Assembly: GCA_964035545.1 (NCBI GenBank)
Contig: OZ037766.1
Span: 30,799,274-30,863,273 of the forward strand
Source of the DNA: Bugula neritina
Taxonomy: Eukaryota; Bryozoa; Gymnolaemata; Cheilostomatida; Bugulidae
Direction: 5' to 3'
Length of the DNA: 64,000 nt
The first letter of the stretch is position 1. The number at the start of each line of letters is the position of its first letter. The notes under the pieces were generated by a model. That model saw only the letters and a list, made by a program, of their open reading frames with translations, was not told the DNA's origin and did no database searches. Below, piece by piece: positions 49,863 through 62,580 of the stretch. A program made the translations under genes and the position numbers.

Positions 49863-52255
49863 CTACTACTATAACTAAAACCTGTGTCTGTAACTTCTAT
49901 AACCACAAAGAATCTATGCTAAATAATTAATATAAATGGCAAAAAAATAAGATAGTTTGGCAGAGTCAAAATACATAAATTACTTATATGTTTGCAATTT
50001 AAAACATACAGGGAAGTAATTTATTTTAATCATATATGAATTTGAAAGCAAAGTTTGTTTGAAAAAAAATCCTTTGAAGAAACATCTAAGAGAAAGATGT
50101 TGAGCTGTTTGTTCTGCACTGCTGAATTCTGTCCGTCAGCAGCCAAGTTCTTCTTAGTGTTGCATTCTGGGTAACTTCTTTTCAGTATAGTCATGAAATA
50201 TACACAGTTACATTTGAAAATCTATAGAAATTTTGCAATTTGAGGAACTGGGAAGTCAGTTCTAACTTCTAGTTCAGTGTTTTGCAGCATATATGTTTAG
50301 AGGCAATGGTTTAAAGTTTAGAGTGATGTTTGGAGTTTGGGGTTTGGGTTTTGGAGTTTAAAGTTTAGTGTTTGAGAATTTGGGATCAAATAAACATTTT
50401 TATGCTAATCAATACTATCTATAGAACTTAAAACTTAGCAATAGCGTCAAAATGAGCCCTAAAAACCGTACCCATATAGAATGCAGAACTAGCAATCATT
50501 AGAAGCTGGTGTTTTCCTGCAGATGACACAAAACCTTAAAGCTGGCACTATCTATAGACTATAGATGATAGTAAATTTATGTAATATTATACTGGAATTG
50601 CTAAAACATCTTTGCTCAACAAAATTCATTTTCTAAAATAGTTCCTTTTGCCAAATTGCCAAAATATATCTATAGAAATTTTTTTTCTGTGCTCTTGGCA
50701 AGAAAGTGCTTTCATATTTATAAATTAATTCCAATGTATTTTAAATTACTTTGATAAATAGTATATATATATATATATAGTGCATGACAAAATAGACAGC
50801 CTGTATTTTAACTTATGCCAAGAAAAATTATCACATAGATGCGATTGCATATAATATAGTACTAAATCACTTTCATCTTCTTTGAATAATTTGCCAACAC
50901 CACCTAGTGCTGACAAGAAGTTGGCAAAAGCCACAATTTTCGCGATAAATATACTTAATAACAAAACATATAACAGGCATACCATTTTTGCTGATTAATA
51001 AAATAAAGGTTATATAATTCTTATCTGGATGTATATTATGTATAATAGCGGATTACTATTATATTTAATAACACTTTGGTTTCATAATTTTGAGGTTTTG
51101 CTAAACATTAAAATTAAGTTTTGAAGATAATCCTTATGTAGAAATGGACAAAATTAGTTCATGTAAAGCTAATTATTAAACTAGATATAAGTATAATACT
51201 GTATTGTACTTTAAAGCATTTTGATATCTCATTGTGACTTGCATAATTTAATTTTCGATTCTTTGTTTGCTCTCCATAAACATTAGCCAGTGCTCTGCAT
51301 AGAGAAATATATCATCTAAATTATTTTTCCTCCCCTTTGTACTTTCACAGGTAAATATTTTATTGATAGATTTATTCAAAGTGGTTATTGATCAGTTGCC
51401 AGGAATTGTGAGTATAAAGATGATGAGTGTCTACATGTCCACACATTAGTACTGAGATCACAGTGCAGGTATAGTGTTATTATCAGAGAAAGTTTAGATA
51501 AGTATTAACACATGTATATATGTAACATATGAAGTAAATTAAATTATATTATATAAGTTATATTATGTGAAATATATTTGATATTTTATTATGTAAGTTA
51601 TATTACCTAAATTATATTTTATATTATATTGTATTAGTCATAATAAATGTGCTAGTAAATACTATATACTATACAATTTGAGTTATATTATACAAGTTAT
51701 TCAGTAATTTATGCATGTAATTTTATTTTATACATTATAGAATATTTCATGTTGGCTATATATTATAACATATATATATGCATACTATAAATATTGTGTG
51801 ACATATTGCATTGCATCTTATTATCATATTATGGCAGTGTATTTCTTGCATATGTAATAAATAATGCTACTTTATGATATCACATGTCACAATGCACCTG
51901 TTTTATTAATTTGGTCATAAGGATAGGCGCATAGAAAAAAAATGCAAATATTTGACATCATTTTTTGCAGACTTTAGAAAATTGCTCAAGTTGAATTCTG
52001 ATGATTTTTTAAAGCAAGTAAACATTTTTTTCTGAAGAAATAATTTATACTTATAGTTTTTTGCATAAAATAAAATTGTTGTTAAAATTGTTTTGTGCTC
52101 CTCTCAAGACATTCAAACTATGAATAAAAATACAATAGTAAGAAATGAACTCAGATAATCAGGTATTTTGTACTTGTAAAAACTAATGCCAAAATTTCTG
52201 TATTATAGCTGCATCTATACCAGTGGTGCCAGCACTTTTTTGTGAACTTTTTTAG
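48242..52255. other. Long AT-rich spacer between the receptor and peptide clusters
   Basis: After the receptor 3' UTR no convincing exon was found on either strand in 4 kb. Contents: a (CTG)n run at ~49837-49860, a GTTTGGG/GTTTAGAG-rich stretch at ~50310-50385, a (TA)n at 50761-50780 and many TATATTA palindromes around 51540-51800. A 5' UTR exon of the Arg-rich peptide gene may lie near the right end. Confidence 0.5.
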
Positions 52256-52273
52256 GAAAGGATATAAACAAGA

Positions 52274-53027
52274 ATGAGGGTTTTTATATTGCTGGTACTT
52301 TTTCTGTGTGTCATTACGGTGGTAGTGACAGCTCAAAGGTCATGTGGAGCCTTACTCCGCTGCCGTGGTTTTCGCTGCTGTAAGTATATTTGTTTTAGTT
52401 TGCGGCTAAAGAATTAATTACATCAAAAGTATTAGTTATAAGAGTATCTTAAGATTGCTGTGATGCAAGCAATAAACATTTTAACAAACTTCTTTTTCTA
52501 ATACTAACCTAACTAAATATATATTTCTCATCACAATTAAACATTTTTTACAACCAGCTAGCGATGTACATTATCTATTGTACTTATGTAAAGAACATTG
52601 TATAAAACCATTCATTATACAAATATTTACCTATATAATGAATTTATTTATATAAAATTAGAGCATATAAACAATTGCGTATATTGAACGCACGCACTTA
52701 CGCATGCACATATGCATATCTGGTTGAAAGGCAGTGACCAAATAGGAGCTACAATGTTTAAATCTCTTGCATATTGCATCTTGAAATAATAAACTTTGAG
52801 ATATGCTTTTGGGCATCTTGTAACTGGCAGAATAATATAAGTGATGTTCAAATATAGAAGAAATTTTATTTTGTAACATATTTCCTGATTAATACAATTT
52901 ATTTACTTTAGCACGCAGATGTGTGAGCTGCCTGGGAGGAGCTTTCCGTGGATGTCGAGCAAGACGAGGTTCGTCTTTTTGCGAATGCGCACGTTTTGCA
53001 CGACGTCGTTGCAGACGTCGTTGTTAG
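52274..53027 (+). CDS. Arg-rich, 10-cysteine secreted peptide precursor (2 coding exons, 73 aa)
   Basis: Exons 52274-52379 and 52912-53027 join in phase 1 to 222 nt ending TAG. Residues 1 to about 20 form a strong signal peptide (MRVFILLVLFLCVITVVVTA). The mature ~53 residues start QRSCG and hold ten Cys spaced C-x5-C-x4-C-x3-C-x2-C-x7-C-x8-C-x1-C-x7-C-x3-C and at least fifteen Arg, ending RRRCRRRC. A CxxxC plus a later CxC recalls the cysteine-stabilised alpha-beta (defensin) signature, but the extra Cys prevent a family call. An acceptor TTTTTTAG at 52248-52255 ahead of the ATG implies a non-coding first exon, as in the six-Cys genes nearby. AATAAA lies at 53346-53351. A host-defence peptide is the most likely role, by inference only; a structural or protamine-like secreted protein is an alternative. 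Confidence 0.75.
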
Positions 53028-53345
53028 TTTGGCGATATTTCCAGGAGGGCCTAAGTTTCAAACATCCTTAGCTTCTCTTCTCATCTTATACTTATCAGTT
53101 TTTTCCCTTTAAAAAGTTTGTTTGCTTAACGAATATATATTTTTATTTGGTGTTGGACTTTGAATCTGATTTACACTAGTATAAAAACCTTTAAAATAGT
53201 CTAAATAAAAACTTGTTTAACTCATAGCTTTCCCTTGAAAAAATTTTAACTGAAATTTATGCAGAAATACATTTACTCTAGTATCTGTTTTTGTTGCAAT
53301 AATTTAAATATCTATCATCTCAAAAATAGATTATATTCAAACATC

Positions 53346-53351
53346 AATAAA
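53346..53351 (+). terminator. Polyadenylation signal of the Arg-rich peptide gene
   Basis: AATAAA about 320 bp after the stop codon; the nearest canonical signal on this strand. Confidence 0.5.
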
Positions 53352-54071
53352 ATATTTTCTATTGCAATTTTCATGTACTCTTTTTAAATTAAACCTTCTT
53401 GTTGCACTACTATAGTATTTGCATGCATATACAGTGAATGATAATTACAATATCACATAATTTATTAAACGAAAATGAAGGAAAATAATCAAAAACTTGC
53501 ATATAGAACGTTGTATGAAATTATAAATAAATATATGCATTTATGTATAATTCTATATGTATGTATAGTATCTATAATATAAAGCACAAATATGTAATTT
53601 TATAGGTATGCATATATGCTTGTATAAATTTGGACCTAACTGTGCATGTATAATATATGTGTATATATTCACACATATATATGTACTTGTGTATATACAT
53701 GTGTGTGTGCAAGTAGCATGTGCATACATGAGTGCAAATAAATGTGTGAGGCGCTAGCGGAGTGTGTTGTGAGGGTGAGAAACAGTTAATTGTTATGATG
53801 AAATGAAAGATAACTTAGACGCATTGTGTTTCACTCGAAATAATTAGGTATTTTTAATTCCCATTTTGTTGTTATGAATGATATTATTATACTAAGTTTG
53901 ATAAGAATAATATAATAGTTTGAAGCAAGCTAAAATTCATTTTTGATCAACAAAACACAACAAAACATATTTAAGAGTTGAAGCAAAAATTAACAATGGT
54001 CCATATAAATCATCTTGTGAAAGTCCGTAGTAAATCTGTTCTTAAATCCAGAAATCAGTAGAAGGTCATTG
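53352..54071. other. Convergent spacer between the Arg-rich and first six-Cys peptide genes
   Basis: Holds the 3' UTRs of two genes facing each other. The part from ~53935 to 54071 matches the 3' UTR sequence of the other six-Cys copies (CAGAAATCAGTAGAAGGTCA). TATGTATA-rich simple sequence lies at 53570-53710. No further gene was seen. Confidence 0.6.
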
Positions 54072-54505
54072 TTAGTAGTATCCTTTGAATGGGTATCGGC
54101 AGTAACGAAGACAACCAGCAGTTACTCTTCTGCAATGAAGCTTGTATCCACGGTTACTACAGACACGTTTGTATCTGTATGTGCAGCATCTCTGTAAATA
54201 ACAAAATATTCATGCTATTGAAATATATATTACAATAAACTGCGATATATAAATAAAAAAATTATCATAGTAGTGAAACAGAGTAGTATAGTGTTTAATT
54301 TGAATTGTTATAATTGAAAATACCGTAAAATAATTGCCATACATTATCCTAAAACAAAGATTATGTTATTTCACAGCCTTCATAAAAAAAATCTTTACAG
54401 AATACTCACACGGCCATAGGGACGACCTGCCTCAGTAGCTGGGGCAAAGGTCATCAGACAAACAGCAATGGCAGCAACAAGGAAAAGAACCTTCATGATG
54501 ATTTT
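54072..54505 (-). CDS. Six-Cys cationic secreted peptide precursor, copy 1 (68 aa)
   Basis: Coding exons are 54410-54496 (ATG at 54496) and 54072-54191 (stop TAA at 54074), joined in phase 0. The first coding exon also has 9 bp of 5' UTR up to 54505. Residues 1-23 are a signal peptide (MKVLFLVAAIAVCLM...ATEA). The mature peptide starts GRPYGRRCC and has six Cys in the pattern CC-x7-C-x8-C-x6-C-x3-C, with many Arg, Lys and Tyr, ending FKGYY. The short basic, Tyr-rich, disulphide-rich form suggests an antimicrobial or other host-defence peptide. I do not recognise the Cys pattern as a named family. It is the most diverged of the three copies: GRPYGR in place of SYHRR and RRVTAG in place of SKVKxG. 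Confidence 0.82.
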
Positions 54506-54686
54506 CTGCAAGTCAAAAGTAATAAATAAATAAATTTATTCCGCTAAGTCAAAAATATAAATGCTAAGACCTTTTTAATGCATAATTGCGACTTTTTAAG
54601 CTATTTTGTTTTTTAAGGTTGGTAAAAAAGAACTAAGTGAAAAAACTTGGGAGTAAAATTTAAAATCAAATTTAAAACCAACTCAC

Positions 54687-54725
54687 TTGATTGACTTTCT
54701 TGCTTGAATAAAAGCTCAGTTGTGA
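54687..54725 (-). promoter_or_regulatory. 5' UTR exon of six-Cys copy 1
   Basis: On the minus strand the sequence ends GTCAATCAA just before a GTGAGT donor (54681-54686) and begins about 30 bp after the TATA box. It splices to the TTGCAG acceptor ahead of the signal-peptide exon. The right boundary is an estimate. Confidence 0.6.
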
Positions 54726-54747
54726 TTCCATTTGAATATTCTGCTAC

Positions 54748-54755
54748 TTTTATAC
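54748..54755 (-). promoter_or_regulatory. TATA box of six-Cys copy 1
   Basis: GTATAAAA on the minus strand, followed by GTAGCAGAATATTC. The element and its downstream UTR exon recur at all three copies, which supports the assignment. Confidence 0.75.
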
Positions 54756-57700
54756 TAAATTTAGATCTATCAAATTTCCTTTATTAAGCCAACCAAACTG
54801 ACTTATTTTTTATCTTTGTTTCCTCAACTGTTTTTAATAGCAGATCATCTAATAATAATATTCATTGTAAAGTAGTTTAAGACAATATTTGTAGGTGTCA
54901 TAGGATCAAGTATATATTATTTTTAAATCAATAACGTTATAGAAACATGTGCCGTCACTACAGAAATATTGTGTAGTTCCTCTTTATTCCAAGTGCCTGA
55001 AGTGAACAACCCTTTACATGTACCGCTTTCTTATTTTTAACACAAAATAACAAAAGAATCTGTGCTAGCTGTTCTCATCTGAAACTTTCTTAATGAGTTT
55101 TATTTTTCATCTATTGTGATTAGTGTACAGTTGTGTTATCCGAATTTGGGTTTTAGTCATGTGGAAATCTCCTAATGATGATATATACATTAAAACATTT
55201 TATTCGAGAAAAAAAGGGAATTTATAGAAACATTATCTTAATTGAAGAGAGTATAATGAGTATAATCATTGACATTCTAGGATATGATATAGAAATGATG
55301 CTCTAGTACTTCATATTGTACATTTGATATATAGAACTTCTTATTTCAAATAGTTTTTAAAACATGCCATTATACCAAAGGTTTTTAAATCAGATTCAAG
55401 TTGTGGTTTATGCTACACTTTTTATCAAGTCGAAATACATAATTATATGACATTATAATATTACAATGCATTATTTTGTATATATATACTAGATATTATA
55501 CTTGTAGAGTACATACCAAAACTGCTATCAACTGAAGCAGTTTGCAATTAAAATTAAAAAAGCGCAAGTTTACATAGCTTTAGGCTTGAAATGAACACCG
55601 CAATGCAATATATTATAGTCTTCAAATAACATTCTTTCAAATGTAGTTAACTGTTACGATGTATCCTAATATTTTTGTTGTATTTTTTTAAAGTCAATTT
55701 TTTTATCTGTTGTAGGGTATTCGGCATTATGTTCAATTAAGCATGCATTACCTTAATTATTACATAAAAATGAAATGCACAATTTATATACATATTTTTA
55801 TATATAAATGAAAAGATAATTGGTTGCAGAAATGAAACTGTAGTAAGTAATAGATAGTAGGTAAAGAGGCCAAACATTTTTATTTTAAAAGACTTTGATC
55901 TAATAGCATAGTTTAAATATTTATTCTAGATGTGATAAAACTGCTGAGTCCAACAACTAATTGCTACTTATAAGCAGCTCAACAAACCTCACCATGTTTG
56001 TATCGGTTTGTGTTTGTGTCTGGTTGCAAGATATGCTTTAACTACTAGCCAACTTGGCAACAGGTTTTCGAGTTTATTAACTGTCAAATCGTACCCTAGA
56101 AAAATGGGAAACATTAGAAATTGTATAAGTAAGTAGTCACAATATAAATCAAAATTCAGAGGAACACCATGGACATTACAGAACCAAACAAATTGACATG
56201 AACTATTATAATTCTAATGAACTTACAATATTGATGCGTAGGTAAAATTCTTAGCCATCACAATACCGAAACCGATAGTTTTTCAGCGAGTCTCATTAAT
56301 TATCTACGGCAGTTCTATAGTCAAATTATGTGTTGTCCATTTATGAGTTTTCGTCATGTGGAAATCTCCTATTGATATATGTTAAAATATTTTCCATGAA
56401 GATAGAAAGAATTGTATTTATAGAAACTATATTTCATTCAAAGAGAAAATATAATGGGTATTGTTGATATGGAAGTAATATTTTAGTAATTAATATTGTA
56501 CAGCTTATATATTATATAACTTCTGTTTTTGATGGCTTTCGAAAAAAAGTCGTTATAGTATGCCGAAGGGTTTAAATCAGCTATAGATTCAAGTTTATTT
56601 TTGTTACAATCAAGACAGAATACATAATTCTATAATCGCAACATTATAATTCATTAATATTACTTATGTATGCTATGAATTATGAATATAATTTAGCACT
56701 AATTGATTTGTCCAAACTGTTAATGAAAGTGACAGTTTAAAATTAGAACAAATAAAACCATACAACATATTCTCATAGTTATAAGCTATAATTACATAGA
56801 TTGCAATATAACTTTAACTATATAGTTTTCAAACTATATTATACACAGTTGTATGCTCGTTCGCTGTTAATATTCATTCAAACTGCTATAAAATGGAGCA
56901 TTGTGACTTTTTCTATTTCTTTAAAATAGGAAGATCATTACCGTTTGTTGCATAGAATAAATATCCTAATCTATATACCAATTTACTTATAGCTTTATTT
57001 TGAACAGATTCTTTATTTCTTCCACGTGCAACAACCTTTCGATTTTTACTCAGTTGTTATTTTGTAATCTACTTCTTTTCTGTATAGCATGTTGGCAATA
57101 CTTTAGGCTAACTTTGAGCTATCGAAATATGCTAAGTCAACTTTTTATGATGATTTGACTTTGCGAGAGTCTCTGACATGGGTGTTAGGCTATATTATAA
57201 TGAACTACCTCTTACTGGAGGAGTTATATGAAGCACAAATTATGATGGCACAAGTTTTACTTTAATCTGCAAATGTTTTTGTCATCACTTAATATTTTTG
57301 TTTGAAATTTCGAAACCTATTATAAGTTGAAAAGTGTTGCCACAATCAACATAATTATGCTCACAATAAGTTATTGTCTGTCTTTCAATCAACGTGTTAA
57401 TAAACCAAAGAAGTTCTTGCTAAAATACTAAAGTGTGATATGCATAATTTGGTTAATCTTGCTGTTTTATTTTTTCTAGCACCCCTTGTTTATAATTTTT
57501 TGTTGTTGGTGCGTTCTTTATGTTTGATGTACTTTCAATATTATATTCTTGATTACCAAGTTTTGCCAACAACTGTACTTATTACTAATACTGATATACT
57601 AATACAAGTAAAATACAAATATTGAGAGTTATATAATAATATACTAATTTACTAATACTAATACTATTATACTGATACTAATATTTATACTAGTACTAAT

Positions 57701-58290
57701 ACTAATAAGAGTGATTTGATGAACAGCACTTGAAAAGACAAATGCTAAACAACGCATAAAACTTAACCTTTTGTTTTGTCAAAGTCAGTAATTCTGCTTA
57801 TTAGCACAATTAAAAAAGTTTAAAATAAACAATTTTTGCTTTGCAACCTAATGATTCAGTTGCAAAAATGATAAATTTTTGCTTTTTTATAACTATACCT
57901 ATGCATGATAGTACAAGTTTCTCTGCTCCAATTTGTTTAATTTCACTAATTTTACATAGCTCTTGTTATAATGAATAAGAAAAAAAATACTGGAATTGCT
58001 TCATCCAAAAGAAATATAATTCAGATCAGCTTTTTTACACTATATAGTACATAATGCTACATAGCCAAGTATTTTTGTTACTCATTTTTATTACTTATTA
58101 GTGATAGTAATGACTTGTACTTAGAAGCATGTCTAAGGCAAAGGTTTTTGAATCAAGGATGAAATTTATTTAGGTCAACAAAACAAAACAAAGCATAGTT
58201 AATAGCAAAAAAATCAACATCAAATACAAAATTGTGAAAAATTAATAGAAAGTCCGTTCTCAAATCCAGAAATCAGTAGAAGGTCAGTTG
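54756..58290. other. Spacer between six-Cys copies 1 and 2
   Basis: No coding exon was recognised. The stretch 55130-55560 recurs diverged at about 56325-56750 (shared TCATGTGGAAATCTCCTA and AGATTCAAGTT blocks), so this spacer contains an old tandem duplication without a surviving peptide gene. A (TAATACTAA)n tract lies at ~57585-57715. The right end carries the 3' UTR of copy 2, with a minus-strand AATAAA at 58165-58170. Confidence 0.55.
57585..57715. repeat. (TAATAC)n-like simple repeat
   Basis: Impure TACTAATAC/TAATACTAT run at the left border of the block duplicated with copy 3. Its counterpart is at 62458-62580. Confidence 0.8.
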
Positions 58291-58719
58291 TTAGTAGTAT
58301 CCCTTAAATGGGTATCGGCAGTAACGAAGACAGCCAGCTTTTACTTTACTGCAAACATACTTGTATCCACGGTGACTGCAGACACGTTTGTATCTGTATG
58401 CGCAGCATCTCTATAAGCAAAACAGAGTTCATTGCATATGGCATGTTGTAATTAAAAATGGTGCGTAGCCTATATATTAATTTGCATCAAATGTCTAAAG
58501 GTAATATACACAACACCGAAATTGACTCATCATATTAAAAAACTGTACACCAATTATAATACAGAATATACAAAAAATTGCCAATGGCAAATAAAAAATT
58601 ATATATTAAGTTTTATAAATACTCACACGGCGATGGTAAGATGCCTCAGTAGCTGGGGCAAAGGTCATCAGACAAACAGCAATGGCAACAACAAGGAAAA
58701 GGACCTTCATGATGATTTT
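58291..58719 (-). CDS. Six-Cys cationic secreted peptide precursor, copy 2 (67 aa)
   Basis: Coding exons are 58627-58710 (ATG at 58710) and 58291-58410 (TAA at 58293), phase 0. The signal peptide is MKVLFLVVAIAVCLM... ending ATEA, then SYHRRRCC begins the mature part with the CC-x7-C-x8-C-x6-C-x3-C pattern. Its signal exon is identical at all 84 positions to that of copy 3, while the mature exon differs at seven positions, four of them replacements (R/K, V/G, A/V, R/P). A 5' UTR exon lies from 58899 upstream and the TATA box at 58960. Expression is probably controlled as in the other copies. Confidence 0.83.
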
Positions 58720-58898
58720 CTGCAAGTCAAAAGTAGTATAACTAGTTATTATAGGTGATTGCACACTATAATAAAAAACAACTTCATGTGTACTATTTAA
58801 ACTAAAGAAATACTTCTAATGTTACCAGCTGTTTTAGATTTGTTGCATGATGAATTGATTTGAATAAGAAAGTATAATCAACCTTGAATGTAACTCAC

Positions 58899-58935
58899 CT
58901 GGTTGACTTTCTCGCTTAAATATAAGCTCAGTTGT
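58899..58935 (-). promoter_or_regulatory. 5' UTR exon of six-Cys copy 2
   Basis: Bounded by a GTGAGT donor at 58893-58898 and an estimated start ~30 bp from the TATA box. The sequence is close to those of the other copies (CACAACTGAGCTTATAT and AGTCAACC). Confidence 0.6.
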
Positions 58936-58959
58936 GATTTCCTTCAAATATTCTTCTAC

Positions 58960-58967
58960 TTTTATAC
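58960..58967 (-). promoter_or_regulatory. TATA box of six-Cys copy 2
   Basis: GTATAAAA on the minus strand, in the same context as copies 1 and 3 (followed by GTAGAAGAATAT). Confidence 0.75.
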
Positions 58968-60255
58968 CAAAATGTGATATTCCTAATCTCTATTATAAAT
59001 CTATAAATCAATCGGATTGACATATTTCATCTCCTTACTTCCTTGCAGCTGTCTTTCAATAGCAGATTATTTTGAGTAATATATAATATATATTATCCGC
59101 TAATTTAACAGAGAATATTCATACATGTCATAAGCTCTTATTATTTTGCAATCAATCACTTAATAAAAAACATGTGACATCACTACCTAAATATTATGAA
59201 ATTCGACTTTATTCCAAGTAACTAAATTGTACCACCCTTTCACATGTACAACTGTTTCCTTGTTTCTGCATAAAAATAGAATTCTAGGAAAACATTTTCC
59301 TATTCTCATCTACATATTATTCTATGATGAGTCTCATCGTTTATCTACTGTGACCAGTACATGCCAGGTGCTGTCCAACTTTGAGTTTTAGTTTTTTTTT
59401 CTCTAGGCATCAGATTAGAGTTTTTTCAACGCTCACCTATTACATGTTGCACAATATTATGGGCATACCTTGATGAAATGAATCTATTGAATCAAAATAT
59501 AATACACACATGTAAAACACTTTTCTTCTGCAATGAATTAATATGTAGATAGTTGCTATTTTAGCTGCTGTTTTTTAAGTATAATAATGCACTGATGAGT
59601 TAAGCTGGTATGACTGTATATATGAAAATGACACCGCAGTAAAAATGGCACAGGTAATACTAATGGCACAAATGGCAAAGTGGGCAAAAATAGCACATTT
59701 GTGTTTGAGAAAAGTTAACATCAGTGTGCCAATTTTATCTACTTTTTTCTTTTGTGCAATTATTGCCTGTGCCATTTTTACCTAAAATCATGAACAACAT
59801 GTAAGTATGACAAAGTTTAATAAACTATATATATGCTAAATTGTATCGTTATCTAAGATTTCTAATAATTATTATATTATTTTTCAAAATATCTTTAGCA
59901 AAGTGATTACTAGCAAATAGAGCAATTATATTTATAGTTGCTCATTGGAATTCGCATTCTATAAAAGCCAGAAAACTTTAAATGGTACACTATATATAGT
60001 ATAGCCTACTATAACATAGTGTTCAGCTTGTAAATGAAAAATCTGATTTTATGCTTTACTTGAGAGGTGAGTAGTTGTTGTGGTGGGTCTTCAGCTTACT
60101 TTCTTTGACATTTTATTTGCTCATTCATTTTCAGCAAAATTATAGCTGCTTTGCTTTAAATACCAAATCAATTTATTTTTGTAAATATATTCATTTATTT
60201 TAAACGTCTATAGACACATTTTTATTTGCAATAAATATCAAACATGCTGTTTTAG

Positions 60256-61980
60256 CTCATTTTTAAAACTAAAACTGTACAGCTAAAGTATTTGTATAAT
60301 TCAAAAACCAAAATGCTCTATTAAGTGCATATATAGTGTCTACATATGCTATAGGCGGATAGTTATAAACATATTTTTGTCAATTGTGAAATAGCATATT
60401 GTTATAATTCAGTAGTTCAACACCTTTTTAATAAGTATTCTAGAGTTTTAGTTATTAGAAAAGAAAAACAAAAAAAAGTTAGAAAACATTACAACACATG
60501 CAGGACACATTACCACAGATGATTTATATGTTTCTCAATAATTTTTCAACGTTTGAACCTGTGCACTATACATATTAAAGATCAATAACTCTTATTGATC
60601 CATTATAGTTTTCTATGGCTAATGCAATGCAACATGTAAAGGACAATTGCTATACTCGTTCAAACAGCTAATATCTATAGCAACTTAACAAATATAATTA
60701 AACTCACTGAATAATTGTGGTAGCTTTTATAAGTTCTGCAAGCTGAAACCCAAACAGTAAAAAATGCATACATGTTAGGGAGAAAGCTCAATACAATTCC
60801 TATAAAAAATCTACAGTGATAGGACTTAAGCCTGATTAATGTCTTTAGAGTTGCAGCTGTGAAATTGTTGTATGACTATTAAAATACAATTATCATTTTT
60901 AGATGACAAAAATGATAAGAAAAAGAAGTAAAAAACTTAAATTCTTATACTTTCATTCATCTCCTTTTCCTTGGTTCCTCATTGTTTAAGCATTTTATTT
61001 GAACCGTAATATTTTATATAGAAACTAATATGGTACACCATCAACATAGTGATTTGTTACTATATACGCCTCTCAATATGTTGCATTAATAACAGTTATT
61101 CTAATTTTTAGCTCATTTTTAGAACTAAAATTGTACAGCTAAAGTATTTGTATAATTCAGAAGTCAAGATGTTTTAATAGGTGCACATTTAGTGTCTGCA
61201 TATGTTATAGGCAGATAGTTATAAAAATATTTTTGTCAATTGTGCATGAAGTAGCAGATTGTTATAATTCAGTAGTTCAACACCTTTTTAATAAGTATTC
61301 TAGAGTTTTAGTTATTGAAAATGAAAGACAAAAAATTTTAGAAAACAGTACAAAATATGCAGAACTTATTACCAAGGATGATTTAAATGTTTCCCAATAA
61401 TTTTTCAAACATTTGAACTTGTGCACTATACTATATTAAAGATTAATAACTCTGATTGATCTATTATAGCTTTTTATGGCTAATGCAATGCAGCATGTAA
61501 AGGACAATCGCTATACTGGTTTAAACAGTCAAGACCACTAGCAACTTAACAAATGTAATTAAACTCATTTAATAGTTGTGGTAGCTCTTATAAGTTCTGC
61601 AAACAGAAACCCAAACAGTAAAAAAAATGCATACATGTTAGGGAGAAAGCTCAATACAATTCCTATAAAATATCTACAGTGAAAGGGCTTAAGCCTGATT
61701 AATGTCTTAAGAATTGTAGCTGTAAAATTGTTGTATGACTATTAAAATACAATTATTATTTTTAGGTGACAAAAATGATGAGGAAAAGAAGTAAAAAACT
61801 CAAGTTCTTTTACTTTTATTCATCTCCTTTTCCTCGGTTCCTCATTGTTTAAACATTAATTTATTTGAGCTGTAATAATTTATAAAGAAGTAACTAATAT
61901 TGTACACCATGCATCAATATAGTGATTTGTTACTATATATACACCTCTCAATATGTTGCAATAACAGTTATTCTAATTTT
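60256..61980. repeat. Direct tandem duplication, two units of about 0.86 kb
   Basis: Unit 1 runs ~60256-61109 and unit 2 ~61110-61980. Matching landmarks, ~855 bp apart: TACAGCTAAAGTATTTGTAT, CAGTAGTTCAACACCTTTTT, TTAGGGAGAAAGCTCAATAC and CACCTCTCAATATGTTGCA or close variants. No open frame is conserved between the units, so it is probably non-coding. Confidence 0.85.
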
Positions 61981-62457
61981 TTTACACAAGATATTAATAG
62001 AAAATGCTTTCTCAACAGCTATATTTGCTGAATAGCTGTGTTATATTTAAAAATCAATTTGCTCACTTCGAGGAAATGTTGCTGCAATTGAGATAGATAT
62101 TCTTTTTGTTATAATACATGTCGTTGAACTATGAGTATAATATACATGTATATATTTCTAGAAAATTCAATAATTAAAAAGAATAAGATAGCAAGAATTG
62201 AAACTATATAATATAATGCTAGGCAGCATTAGCAAGTGTACTAATACTTACAATGCATTAAATTTATTAAGTTTATTTTGCTTATTTATATGATAATTAT
62301 AGTATCAAAGCTGCTGTGACAAGTATTTGTAGCGGCAGCATAATCAGTAGAATGATTAATGTCAGTTAATTTTGCATACTTTTTCCATGAGCTATTAAAG
62401 GCTATTATATTCTTACAGCTGTGTTTATGATAAATCGTTGTTGGATAAATAAATAGT

Positions 62458-62580
62458 ACTGTAATAACAATAATAATACTAATACTGATAACAATTTACT
62501 AATACTGATACTAATAATAATACTGATACTAATACCAATGTTAATACTATTACTGATAAAAATACTAATACTAATAAAAG
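62458..62580. repeat. (TAATAC)n-like simple repeat, second copy
   Basis: Counterpart of the tract at 57585-57715. It marks the left border of the segment shared between six-Cys copies 2 and 3. Confidence 0.8.

Noticed and set aside
50310-50385. GTTTGGG/GTTTAGAG-rich stretch as interstitial telomere repeat
   Set aside because: Units are irregular and do not form a TTAGGG array; more likely ordinary simple sequence.
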